Part shown: positions 1 to 7,105 of the stretch, piece by piece
How the letters are laid out: each line of letters starts with the position of its first letter
Position numbering within the stretch: position 1 is the first letter of the stretch
Position numbers and translations under genes: made by a program
Notes under the pieces: model-generated
Told to the model about the DNA's origin: nothing
What the model saw: the letters and a program-made list of their open reading frames with translations, nothing else
Database searches by the model: none
DNA from: Streptomyces sp. NBC_01264
Lineage (GTDB): Bacteria; Actinomycetota; Actinomycetes; Streptomycetales; Streptomycetaceae
Length of the DNA: 64,000 bases
Reading direction: 5' to 3'
NCBI RefSeq assembly: GCF_026340675.1
Contig: NZ_JAPEOX010000001.1
Location: 2,170,001 to 2,234,000 of the forward strand

Positions 1-4
1 GCGG

Positions 5-625
5 ATGCGCGCCCTGGACGAGCGGCTCCCCGAGCGGGACGGCGTCGCCGTCTTCAACCGGGTGTACCTCACGGTGACGCAGACCCTGCACGAGGGGATC
101 ACCCAGGGCGCGTTCCCCTCGCCGCGCAGGGCGGAGGCGCTCAGCGTCCGCTTCGCCGAGCGCTACCTGACGGCGGTGGAGGCGGAGCGGGCGCCGGCGT
201 GCTGGCGGCCGCTGCTCCAGTACCGCCGCCACCCCGGGATCCGGCCGCTCCAGCACGCACTGGCCGGGATCAACGCGCACATCGGCCACGACCTGGCGCT
301 GGCCGTGGTCGCCACCTGCCGCTCGCTCGACTGCGAACCGGCCGCGCTCGAAGCGGACTTCGACCGGGTCGGCGACACCCTGGTCTCCCTGGAGGAGCAC
401 ATTCGGGAGGACCTGATGCCGGGCCCGGACCTGCTGGAGGTCGCGGACCCGCTGACGCATCTGCTCGGCGCCTGGAGCCTGGAGCGGGCCCGCGCGGGGG
501 CCTGGGCGTCGGCCCGTCTGCTCTGGTCGCTGCGGCGCTCCCCCGACCTGGCGGAGGAATTCACCGAGTCCCTCGACGCGGGCGTCGGCCTGGTCGGCCG
601 CTGCCTGCTGACCCCTACGGGCTGA
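5..625 (+). CDS. DUF5995 family protein (5' end probably outside window)
   Basis: The protein (206 residues from the first ATG) resembles the actinobacterial DUF5995 family: a helical protein with a VFNRVYLTVT segment near the N-terminus and a C-terminal stretch with LLEVADPLTHLLGAW. The family has no established reaction. Relatives normally carry about 10-20 more residues before the MRALD segment, and the frame is open to the window edge, so the true start is probably upstream and this entry is treated as 5'-partial. No ribosome binding site can be assessed. Family assignment is from memory of conserved segments; function is unknown. Confidence 0.65.
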   Translation: MRALDERLPERDGVAVFNRVYLTVTQTLHEGITQGAFPSPRRAEALSVRFAERYLTAVEAERAPACWRPLLQYRRHPGIRPLQHALAGINAHIGHDLALAVVATCRSLDCEPAALEADFDRVGDTLVSLEEHIREDLMPGPDLLEVADPLTHLLGAWSLERARAGAWASARLLWSLRRSPDLAEEFTESLDAGVGLVGRCLLTPTG

Positions 626-668
626 TATCCCGGTGCGTGCCGTGAGCACGCGCGCCTAGGCTCGGCCG

Positions 669-1286
669 ATGACCAGCTTCGCCACGCACCGGCTCCGCGT
701 GCACGACGCCACGCTGCCGGTCCACCGGCGGATGTCGGCCCTGCGCACCTGCCTGACCCAGTTCGCCCCGTACGGGCTCCGCGCGACCTTCCACCACCTG
801 CGGGGCAGTGCGGGCATCCCCCGCGACCCGGCCCGGGACCCCGATTCGCTGGTGCGGGCGGTGGAAGAGCTCCAGGCCGCCCGTGAGGTGTGGGTACCGG
901 GCATCCGCGCCTGGCAGGCGGCCCGGCGGATCCAGAAGCGGGCCGGGGTACGCCTGCCGCACCCGCCCGAACCACGGCCCTGGGTGTCGTGTCCGAACCT
1001 GGAGTTCCATCCGCTGGGCCCGCTGGCCGAGGTGATGCCCCGGATCCTGCGGGCCCGGGAGTACACGGGTGAGGGCTGCGCCGTGTGCGAGGCCGCCCGC
1101 TCCGTCATGAACTGGAGCGACGGCCACCGCGTGTACGCGCTGTGCACGCACTGCGGGGTGGAGCGGGGCCCTTCGGCCCCGGACCCGGTCTACGACCTCC
1201 ACCGCCGGATCGCCTGCGCGGCGCGCTGGGGGGCCGTCTGGCGCGGGGACGCGGAGTGGGAGCGGCCGTACCCGCCCCGAGCATGA
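669..1286 (+). CDS. Hypothetical protein with C-terminal zinc-ribbon-like cysteines
   Basis: This 205-residue protein matches no family I can name. Residues C137, C140, C159 and C162 form two CxxC pairs 18 residues apart, the spacing of a small zinc ribbon; the N-terminal 120 residues look helical and Arg-rich. A TAGGCT hexamer at 657-662 lies 6 nt before the ATG and no Shine-Dalgarno is visible, so a leaderless transcript is plausible. The gene ends at a strong hairpin (1291-1318). Metal binding is an inference from cysteine spacing only. Confidence 0.6.
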   Translation: MTSFATHRLRVHDATLPVHRRMSALRTCLTQFAPYGLRATFHHLRGSAGIPRDPARDPDSLVRAVEELQAAREVWVPGIRAWQAARRIQKRAGVRLPHPPEPRPWVSCPNLEFHPLGPLAEVMPRILRAREYTGEGCAVCEAARSVMNWSDGHRVYALCTHCGVERGPSAPDPVYDLHRRIACAARWGAVWRGDAEWERPYPPRA

Positions 1287-1290
1287 GAAC

Positions 1291-1318
1291 GGGCCGCCCC
1301 CGCGCACGGGGGCGGCCC
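1291..1318. terminator. Perfect 12-bp hairpin between convergent genes
   Basis: GGGCCGCCCCCG (1291-1302) pairs perfectly with CGGGGGCGGCCC (1307-1318) around a CGCA loop. It lies between the stop of the plus-strand hypothetical gene and the stop of the minus-strand davB-like gene, so it probably serves as a bidirectional terminator. No T-run follows, as is usual in Streptomyces. Confidence 0.8.
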
Positions 1319-1347
1319 GCGGTCACGGGTCCGGAGGGCCTGGGGGG

Positions 1348-3045
1348 TCAGTCCTCCGGGAGTTCGACCGGGGCTATCTCGTCGTAGACGTCGCCCGGGC
1401 CGGGGTTGGTGGAGTCCGTGGAGCCGCCGAGGTGGTGCATGACGCCCCAGACGGCGTTGAGGGCCGTCTGGACGGCGCCCTCCGCCCAGCCCGCCGTCCA
1501 GGAGATGTCGTCGCCCGCGAGGAAGATGCCGCGCTTGTCCTCGGGGAGGCGGTCCTGCATGAAGTGGGTGAACAGGCGGCGCTGGTAGCGGTAGTGGCCC
1601 GGCAGGTTGGCCTTGAACGCGCCCATGAAGTAGGGCTCGTTCTCCCAGGACACGGTCACCGGGTTGCCGATGATGTGGCGGCGGATGTCGACCTTCGGGT
1701 AGATCTCGCCGAGGGACTTCAGCATGACCTCCATCCGCTCGTTCGCGGACAGCGGCAGCCACTTCAGGCTGTCGTCGCACCAGGTGTAGGAGAGGCAGAT
1801 GACGGCCGGCTTGTCGGGGCCGTTGTCGAGGAGGTACGTGCCGCGGGTCATGCGGTCCGTGAGGGTCATCGACATGACGTCGCGGCCCGTCTCCTCGTCC
1901 TTGTCCAGCCAGAACGGGCGGTCGACGGGGATGAAGAGCTTCGAGGACTCCATGTAGTGGGTGCGCTCGATCGCCGTCCAGTGGTCGATCGGGAAGAGCG
2001 TGTCGTCGCACGCGATCTTCGAGAGCAGCATCCAGGACTGGGCCGTGAAGATCGCGGCGCGGTACGTGCGGATGTCGCCCGAGGCGTCCGTGACCGTGAT
2101 GCGGTTGCCCGCCGTGCGGTGCAGGCGGGTGACCGCCGGACGCGGGGTGCCCCCGTGCAGGGAGGACAGGGAGGTGCCCTGGGCCCAGTGCACGATCTTC
2201 TCGGGCTCGCGGTCCCACATGCGCAGCGGGAGCTGCTGCGAGCCGCCCACGATGCCGCGGTGGTGGTCGTCGGCCTCGGTGTAGACGACGCGCAGGATCT
2301 CCAGGATCGAGTTCGGGAAGTCGGTGTCCCAGCCGCCCGTGCCGAAGCCGACCTGGCCGAAGATCTCGCGCTTGCGGAAGGACTTGAAGGCCTCGGACTT
2401 GCAGAGGAACCCGTAGAAGGTCTCGTCGTCGAGCTTCTCGACGAGCTTCGCCCAGATCTCCCGGATGCGCGGGACGTCCCGCTCGCGCATCGCGGTGTTC
2501 ATGTCGGAGAAGTCGGCGCCCTCGTCCAGGCAGGCGTTCCACGCGGCGGAGACGTCGCGGTAGACCTGCGGGAGGTCGGCGATGGTCTCGGCGTAGTGGG
2601 TCTCGCCCTTGAGGTCGACCACCGTCGAGGGGGTGGCCTCGGCGAGCGGGTTCGGGAAGGGCTCGGTGACCAGGCCGACGAGGTCGATGTAGTGCTGGAG
2701 GGCCGTGGAGGACGGCGGGAAGCGCATGGCGCCCATCTCCGCGGTCAGTTCCTCGGTGCCCGCTCCCTCGAAGCCGACGGTGCGCAGCCGGCCGCCGATC
2801 TGGTCGGCCTCGTAGATGACGGGCTTGAGGCCCATCTTCATCAGCTCGTAGGCGGAGATGATGCCGGACAGCCCGCCGCCGATGACGGCGACCTCGGTGC
2901 CGTGCTCGGTCGCCGGTATCTGCCCGAGGCCCGCCGGGTGGGCCAGGAAGTCGTCGTACGCGTAGGGGAAGTCCGGGCCGAACATCGTGATCGGCAGCGC
3001 GCCGTCGCTGTGCGGGACGGCGGTGGTGGGCACCGTGGACGTCAT
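1348..3045 (-). CDS. davB: L-lysine 2-monooxygenase (DavB-like flavoprotein)
   Basis: This 565-residue flavoprotein of the amine oxidase superfamily is predicted to convert L-lysine to 5-aminovaleramide with O2. The N-terminal segment (about residues 19-75: ITMFGPDFPY, HPAGLG, YELMKMGLKPVIYEA) closely follows Pseudomonas DavB as I remember it, as does the C-terminal GIFLAGDDISWTAGW block. The Rossmann motif VIGGGLSG is at 54-61. Length equals DavB (about 560). AGGAGT lies 8 nt before the ATG. It follows the davA-like amidase gene by 77 bp on the same strand. The related tryptophan and phenylalanine 2-monooxygenases are the alternatives, but the DavA-type partner favours lysine. Substrate remains inferred. 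Confidence 0.82.
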   Translation of the reverse strand: MTSTVPTTAVPHSDGALPITMFGPDFPYAYDDFLAHPAGLGQIPATEHGTEVAVIGGGLSGIISAYELMKMGLKPVIYEADQIGGRLRTVGFEGAGTEELTAEMGAMRFPPSSTALQHYIDLVGLVTEPFPNPLAEATPSTVVDLKGETHYAETIADLPQVYRDVSAAWNACLDEGADFSDMNTAMRERDVPRIREIWAKLVEKLDDETFYGFLCKSEAFKSFRKREIFGQVGFGTGGWDTDFPNSILEILRVVYTEADDHHRGIVGGSQQLPLRMWDREPEKIVHWAQGTSLSSLHGGTPRPAVTRLHRTAGNRITVTDASGDIRTYRAAIFTAQSWMLLSKIACDDTLFPIDHWTAIERTHYMESSKLFIPVDRPFWLDKDEETGRDVMSMTLTDRMTRGTYLLDNGPDKPAVICLSYTWCDDSLKWLPLSANERMEVMLKSLGEIYPKVDIRRHIIGNPVTVSWENEPYFMGAFKANLPGHYRYQRRLFTHFMQDRLPEDKRGIFLAGDDISWTAGWAEGAVQTALNAVWGVMHHLGGSTDSTNPGPGDVYDEIAPVELPED

Positions 3046-3122
3046 GGGGTACGACTCCTAGCGGGGTGGGGCAGGGGGAAGGGCGAGCGGGAGGGGAGGC
3101 GACGGCGGGCGCGGGGCCGCGG

Positions 3123-3923
3123 TCAGACGAGCGAGGCGTACAGCCCGGGGCGCCGGTCGCGCAGGTACGGGTTGGTCTCGCGCGAGACGCGCAGCAGCTC
3201 GGGGTCGGCCTCGCCGAACACCAGCTCCTCGCCGCGTCCGGCCCTGGTCCGGGTGACCCCGTCGGGGCTCGCCAGGCAGCTGAGTCCGACGAACTCGAAC
3301 TCGCCTTCCGGGCCGGTGCGGTTGACGTACGCGATGTACATCTGGTTCTCGAAGGCCCGTACGGGGACCAGCTGTTCGGCGACGAACTGGAACGGGTGCA
3401 TCTGCGCGGTCGGCACCAGGAGGAGGTCGGTGCCGGCGAGCGCGTGCGCCCGGACGTTCTCGGGGAACTCCACGTCGTAGCAGATCATCACGCCGACGCG
3501 CAGGCCACCGAGGTCCGCCTGGACCACCGGGGTGTCGCCGGGGGTGAAGGCCGCCTGCTCGAAGCAGCCGAAGAGGTGGGTCTTGCGGTAGTTCGCGAGC
3601 CGTTCCCCGTCGGGGCCGACGAGCTGCGCCGCGTTGTAGACGGCCTCGCCGTCGCGCTCGGGGTAGCCGTAGAGCACGGCCAGCCCGTGGCGGCGGGCGA
3701 TCTCGCCGATGGCGCGGGCGGACATGCCGTCGGCCGGTTCGGCGAGCCGGGCGATGTCCTCGATCTCCAGCGCGTAGCCGGTGAGGAACATCTCCGAGGT
3801 CACGAGGAGTCCGGCCCCCGCCTGTGCGGCGCGGGCCGCGGCCTCGTCGAGCGCCTTCAGGTTGTCGGCGGTGTCGCCGAGCCGTCCGGAACTCTGGAGG
3901 AGGGCGGTGCGCAGCGGGGGCAT
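3123..3923 (-). CDS. davA: 5-aminovaleramidase (DavA-like, nitrilase superfamily)
   Basis: A 266-residue carbon-nitrogen hydrolase predicted to cleave 5-aminovaleramide to 5-aminovalerate and ammonia. The nitrilase triad is visible: E44 in SEMFLTGY, K114 in NYRKTHLFG, C148 in VMICYDVEFPE. The YGYPER and NYRKTHLFG segments match Pseudomonas DavA as I recall it. I chose the ATG at 3923 (MPPLRT) because upstream in-frame codons read through promoter DNA and have no family counterpart. It is the first gene of a davA-davB unit. Lrp-type TTGCGC half-sites and a promoter-like sequence lie just upstream (3962-4061). Confidence 0.82.
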   Translation of the reverse strand: MPPLRTALLQSSGRLGDTADNLKALDEAAARAAQAGAGLLVTSEMFLTGYALEIEDIARLAEPADGMSARAIGEIARRHGLAVLYGYPERDGEAVYNAAQLVGPDGERLANYRKTHLFGCFEQAAFTPGDTPVVQADLGGLRVGVMICYDVEFPENVRAHALAGTDLLLVPTAQMHPFQFVAEQLVPVRAFENQMYIAYVNRTGPEGEFEFVGLSCLASPDGVTRTRAGRGEELVFGEADPELLRVSRETNPYLRDRRPGLYASLV

Positions 3924-3961
3924 GGGCGAACCTCTGTGGCAGGAGGGGTGGGGGTCCCTAA

Positions 3962-3991
3962 ACGGTACGTTCGCGCGTTCGACCGGGACAA
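3962..3991 (-). promoter_or_regulatory. Candidate davA promoter
   Basis: On the minus strand TTGTCC (complement of 3986-3991) and TACCGT (complement of 3962-3967) are separated by 18 bp. The expected transcription start is about 30 nt upstream of the davA ATG. Assigned by eye. Confidence 0.4.
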
Positions 3992-4000
3992 GGTGTGACC

Positions 4001-4061
4001 GTTGCGCTCCGCGCATCGATTCGTTGCGCATCGGAGGGAGAAGGCGGCGATTCGTTGCGCG
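4001..4061. promoter_or_regulatory. Three GTTGCGC half-sites upstream of the dav promoter
   Basis: GTTGCGC starts at 4001, 4023 and 4054; the last two are preceded by GATTC. All three lie immediately upstream of the predicted davA -35 box, where an activator would bind. The same core recurs three times (one inverted) at 12375-12433 upstream of a permease/Lrp operon, so an Lrp-family operator is proposed. Confidence 0.45.
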
Positions 4062-4100
4062 AAGGCCGTACGAACGGTCCGAAAGGCCTTTTCGTGAGGT

Positions 4101-4541
4101 CTACCGGCCCGGGCGGAAGGCCGGGTGCACGCTCAGCCTGCGCAGGTCTTCCAGGATGTCGGGAGCGTGGTTGGAGACCACCCGGCCGCTCCAGCCGTCG
4201 CAGAGCGCGGGGACGGTGAGGGTGCCGTCGTGATCGTGCCCGGCGGCCTCGTAGGCGCGGCGCAGCGCCTCGTGCCCGGCGGGGTCGGAGCCGGGCCGCA
4301 GGACGGTCAGCGCCACGGTGTCCCGCAGGCCCAGGTCGGCGAAGGCGGCGGTGACGCCGAGGCAGCTCGGACAGTCGTCGGCGGCGACGTAGAGCCGGTA
4401 CCGGTGCGGTTCCGGCGAGAATCCGGTCCCGATCCGGCCCCGCAGGAGGGCGGCCCGGCCGCGGCTCCGGGTCGGGACGGGGGGCTGCGCAGGGGCCTGG
4501 ACAGGGATCTGGACATGGGTCTGCACGGGCGTCGTGGGCAT
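4101..4541 (-). CDS. Short thioredoxin-fold protein resembling the N-terminal domain of ECM4-type glutathione transferases
   Basis: The 146-residue protein has a Pro/Gln-rich N-terminal repeat (VQTHVQIPVQAPAQPPV) followed from about residue 45 by a thioredoxin-like domain: RYRLYVAADDCPSC, then TVPALCDGWSGRVVSNHAPDIL. The VPxL and RVVSN features are those of the N-terminal domain of glutathionyl-hydroquinone reductases (ECM4/Xi class), but the roughly 200-residue helical C-terminal domain is missing and the active-site region reads CPSC instead of CPWA. The ATG at 4541 has GGAG 6 nt upstream. A leader peptide gene precedes it by 47 nt. A thiol-related role is inferred; the exact substrate is unknown. 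Confidence 0.6.
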   Translation of the reverse strand: MPTTPVQTHVQIPVQAPAQPPVPTRSRGRAALLRGRIGTGFSPEPHRYRLYVAADDCPSCLGVTAAFADLGLRDTVALTVLRPGSDPAGHEALRRAYEAAGHDHDGTLTVPALCDGWSGRVVSNHAPDILEDLRRLSVHPAFRPGR

Positions 4542-4588
4542 GGGTCTCCTCGGTCTGTGTGCGTACGTGCGTGCGTGCTCGGCGGGCC

Positions 4589-4705
4589 TCAGGAGGCCGG
4601 GGCCGTGGCACTGCAGACGCGGAGGAGATCTATGTGCAGCCTGCGGGTGAGCCAGGAGCGGCGCAGCGGGGAGGTGGTGGAGGAGGGTGTGGTGAGCTGA
4701 TCCAC
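4589..4705 (-). CDS. Leader peptide of the Streptomyces HIDLLRV type
   Basis: A GTG at 4705, with AGGAAGGGGG just upstream, opens a 38-residue ORF whose second half reads SWLTRRLHIDLLRVCSATA and stops 47 nt before the downstream ATG. The R-HIDLLRV-x-S core is a recurrent short leader found ahead of sulfur and cysteine genes in actinomycetes, thought to act by attenuation. The cysteine near the end would be the sensing codon. It was too short for standard ORF calling. Start codon and mechanism are inferred; the core motif is clear. Confidence 0.65.
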   Translation of the reverse strand: MDQLTTPSSTTSPLRRSWLTRRLHIDLLRVCSATAPAS

Positions 4706-4785
4706 CGGGCCCCCTTCCTGTCCGCGCCCGCATTAGGCTGGCGTTCGCAGTCTCACGGCACCGCCGGGGGCCGTCAAGACCGCCC

Positions 4786-4858
4786 GCACGAGTGCCTGAG
4801 CGAGTGCCTGCTCGGGTGCCTGAGCGAGTGCTGCTCGGGTGCTTGCCCGGGCGCCCGC
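4786..4858. repeat. Degenerate 12-bp tandem repeat
   Basis: Units alternate between GTGCCTGAGCGA and GTGCCTGCTCGG, about five copies from 4792, the last ones decayed. The array occupies the 5' untranslated region of the GNAT gene. A similar 12-bp periodicity encodes the VQTHVQIPVQAP stretch of the neighbouring minus-strand protein. Confidence 0.7.
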
Positions 4859-4883
4859 GCCCGATGGAAGGAAACTCCCGCCC

Positions 4884-5591
4884 ATGTCCCGCGAGTCCCG
4901 GCCCGACGCAGTCCTCGACAACCCCGTCTGGGCCGCGCTCGGCGGCCCGCACCGGGGTTTCGCCGAGCTCGGTCCCGCCGGACTCGCCGCCCGGTACCCG
5001 GCCGGAGTGTCACCCTTCGCCGCGCTCCACGACCCGGAGGACCCGCGGGCCTGGGCGGACCTGGCCGAGCTCGTCGGCCCCGGCCGGGAGGTCTGGGTGA
5101 CCGGGCTGCCGACCCCGCCCGCGGGCTGGGAGACCCTGATGTCGATACCGGGCGTGCAGCTCGACGGCCGGGCGGTGCCCGGCAAGGAGGAGCCGGAGGC
5201 GGTCCCGCTGGGGCCCGCCGACGTGGCGGAGATGCTGGAGCTGGTCGAGCTGACCCGGCCCGGCCCGTTCGGAGACCGCACCGTCGAGCTGGGCACGTAC
5301 CTCGGGATCCGCCGGGGCGGCCGGCTCGTCGCGATGGCGGGCGAGCGGATGCGGCCGCCGGGCTGGTCGGAGATCAGCGCGGTGTGCACGCACCCCGACC
5401 ACCGTGGCCAGGGGCTCGCCGGGCGGCTGATCCGTGCGGTCGCGGCCGCCGTGGAGGAGCGCGGGGACACCCCCTTCCTGCACGCCGCGGCGCAGAACAC
5501 CTCGGCCGTGGGGCTGTACCTCTCGATGGGCTTCACCCTGCGCCGCGAGCCGGTGTTCATCGGGCTTCGCACGCCCGACACGAAGGCTTAA
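4884..5591 (+). CDS. GNAT family N-acetyltransferase
   Basis: This 235-residue protein has a GCN5-type acetyltransferase fold in its C-terminal half: AVCTHPDHRGQGLAGRLI (about 170-190) is the acetyl-CoA-binding motif A, followed by NTSAVGLYLSMGF, the usual end of the domain. The N-terminal 110 residues look like the modified first half seen in two-part GNAT proteins. I chose the ATG at 4884 because GGAAGGA lies about 9 nt upstream. It stands alone between two leader-peptide-controlled units that diverge from it. The acceptor substrate cannot be told from sequence. Confidence 0.8.
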   Translation: MSRESRPDAVLDNPVWAALGGPHRGFAELGPAGLAARYPAGVSPFAALHDPEDPRAWADLAELVGPGREVWVTGLPTPPAGWETLMSIPGVQLDGRAVPGKEEPEAVPLGPADVAEMLELVELTRPGPFGDRTVELGTYLGIRRGGRLVAMAGERMRPPGWSEISAVCTHPDHRGQGLAGRLIRAVAAAVEERGDTPFLHAAAQNTSAVGLYLSMGFTLRREPVFIGLRTPDTKA

Positions 5592-5612
5592 CACGGATTG
5601 ACATTCCACCCG

Positions 5613-5641
5613 TTGTGGCCCGGTCCCCGCTGATCTAGCGT
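5613..5641 (+). promoter_or_regulatory. Candidate promoter for the leader peptide and monooxygenase operon
   Basis: TTGTGG (5613-5618) and TAGCGT (5636-5641) are spaced 17 bp apart, 44 nt before the leader peptide ATG. A perfect TTGACA at 5598-5603 is too far from any -10-like hexamer to pair with it. Assigned by eye. Confidence 0.35.
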
Positions 5642-5684
5642 CGGAAGGACGACCGGGAGCACGAGACGAAGGGGGTGGCCCGGC

Positions 5685-5795
5685 ATGACCGTTCGCACCG
5701 CGGGTGACGCCCTCACCCCCCGCCGTGCCGTCCATCTGCACTCCCGCGCGCACATCGACCTGCTGCGCGTCGCCGGCTCCCTCTGTCGTTCCTGA
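5685..5795 (+). CDS. Leader peptide of the Streptomyces HIDLLRV type
   Basis: The ATG at 5685 opens a 36-residue ORF ending in RAHIDLLRVAGSLCRS, the classic C-terminal signature of the short leaders found upstream of sulfur-assimilation genes in Streptomyces. A purine-rich AAGGGGG precedes the start. The stop is 102 nt before the first monooxygenase gene. The penultimate CR codons and the motif suggest cysteine-responsive attenuation of the three downstream genes. The motif is directly visible; the mechanism is inferred. Confidence 0.72.
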   Translation: MTVRTAGDALTPRRAVHLHSRAHIDLLRVAGSLCRS

Positions 5796-5897
5796 TCAGC
5801 GTTCCGCAGCCCGCGTCCCGCGCCCTGCGTCCGCGCCCCGCGTCCCGCGAGCCCTTCCGTCCTTCGCCGCGCCGCCCGATCAGGAGGCCGTTCCGCC

Positions 5898-7079
5898 ATG
5901 CCCGTGCACCCTTCTCCCTCCGCTTCCCCCTCCCCCGCGCTCCACCTCGCCGTGGCCCTCGACGGGGCGGGCTGGCATCCCGCCGCCTGGCGCGAACCGG
6001 GGGCCGGCGCCGACCGGTTGTTCACCGCCGGCTACTGGGCCGCGCTCGTCGCCGAGGCGGAGGCCGGGCTGCTGGACTTCGTCACCTTCGAGGACTCACT
6101 GAGCCTGCAGTCCACCGATCCGGCGGGGCCCGACGGCCGCACCGACCTGGTGCGGGGCCGGCTCGACGCGGTGCTGGTCGCCGCCCGGGTGGCGCCGCTC
6201 AGCCGGCACATCGGGCTGGTCCCGAGCGTGGTGGCCACCCACACCGAGCCCTTCCACGTCTCCAAGGCGCTCGCCACCCTGGACTACGTGAGCCGCGGGC
6301 GCGCCGGGCTGCGCATCCAGGTCTCCGAACGCCCGGACGAGGTAGGCCACTTCGGGCGCCGTACGGCACCCCTGGACCCGGCGGAGCTGTACGCGGAGGC
6401 CGCCGACCACGTCGAGGTGGTGCGCCGGCTGTGGGACAGCTGGGAGGACGACGCCGAGATCCGGGACGCGGCCACCGGGCGGTTCATCGACCGCGCCAAA
6501 CTGCACTACATCGACTTCGAGGGCCCCCGATTCAGCGTGAAGGGCCCCTCCATCACCCCCCGGCCGCCCCAGGGCCTGCCCCCGGTCAGCGCACTGGCCT
6601 CCGACACCGCCGTGTACCCCTTCCTCGCCCGGTCCGCCGACATCGGCTACGTGACGGCGCGCGATGCCGGCGAGGTCCGCGCCGCCGTCGCCGCGCTCCC
6701 CGCCACCCCGCACCTGTTCGGCGAGCTGACGGTCTTCCTCGACGAGCGGCAGGCCACGGCGGAGCGACGGCTCCAGCGGCTGGACGCCGCGCACGGGGCC
6801 GCGTACACGAGTGACAGCCGCGTCTTCGCGGGGACCGCGGCGGACCTCGCCGACCTGCTGCTGGAGTGGCGGGAGGCCGGGCTGACCGGCTTCCGGCTGC
6901 GGCCGGGCGTCCTCGCCCACGACCTGCCGGCGATCACCCGCGGCCTGGTCCCGGAGCTCCAGCGGCGCGGGGTCTTCCGGCGGTCCTACGAGGCCTCCTC
7001 GCTCCGCGGCCTGCTGGGGCTGGCGCGCCCGGCGAACCGGTACGCCGCCGCCGCTTCCCTCACTTCCCCCGCCGCCTGA
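5898..7079 (+). CDS. LLM-class flavin-dependent monooxygenase
   Basis: This 393-residue protein belongs to the bacterial luciferase-like (beta/alpha)8 family. Visible family segments are LHLAVALDGAGWHP at the N-terminus, the strand LLDFVTFEDS, and PFHVSKALATLDYVSRGRAGLRI, the standard ATLDxLSxGR region. A substrate loop (about 160-210) is followed by a C-terminal part ending LQRRGVFRRSYE, shared with the next two genes' family. First gene of a three-monooxygenase unit behind a sulfur-type leader, suggesting desulfonation or oxidation of organosulfur compounds. The substrate is not identifiable. No flavin reductase lies nearby. Confidence 0.82.
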   Translation: MPVHPSPSASPSPALHLAVALDGAGWHPAAWREPGAGADRLFTAGYWAALVAEAEAGLLDFVTFEDSLSLQSTDPAGPDGRTDLVRGRLDAVLVAARVAPLSRHIGLVPSVVATHTEPFHVSKALATLDYVSRGRAGLRIQVSERPDEVGHFGRRTAPLDPAELYAEAADHVEVVRRLWDSWEDDAEIRDAATGRFIDRAKLHYIDFEGPRFSVKGPSITPRPPQGLPPVSALASDTAVYPFLARSADIGYVTARDAGEVRAAVAALPATPHLFGELTVFLDERQATAERRLQRLDAAHGAAYTSDSRVFAGTAADLADLLLEWREAGLTGFRLRPGVLAHDLPAITRGLVPELQRRGVFRRSYEASSLRGLLGLARPANRYAAAASLTSPAA

Positions 7080-7105
7080 TTCCCCAGGAAGGACCGACAG
7101 CAGTC

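Noticed and set aside
1432..3480. Long plus-strand open frame over davB and davA
   Set aside because: Antisense shadow of high-GC codon bias; no domain, and davB is clear on the other strand.
1348..3923. Indole-3-acetamide (IaaM/IaaH) auxin pathway
   Set aside because: The amidase is nitrilase-type like DavA, not the amidase-signature type of IaaH, and the flavoprotein follows DavB more closely.
4786..4858. Possible CRISPR array
   Set aside because: 12-bp contiguous tandem repeats with no spacers and no cas genes.
5598..5603. TTGACA as -35 of the leader peptide promoter
   Set aside because: The nearest -10-like hexamer is over 30 bp away; TTGTGG at 5613 gives proper spacing.
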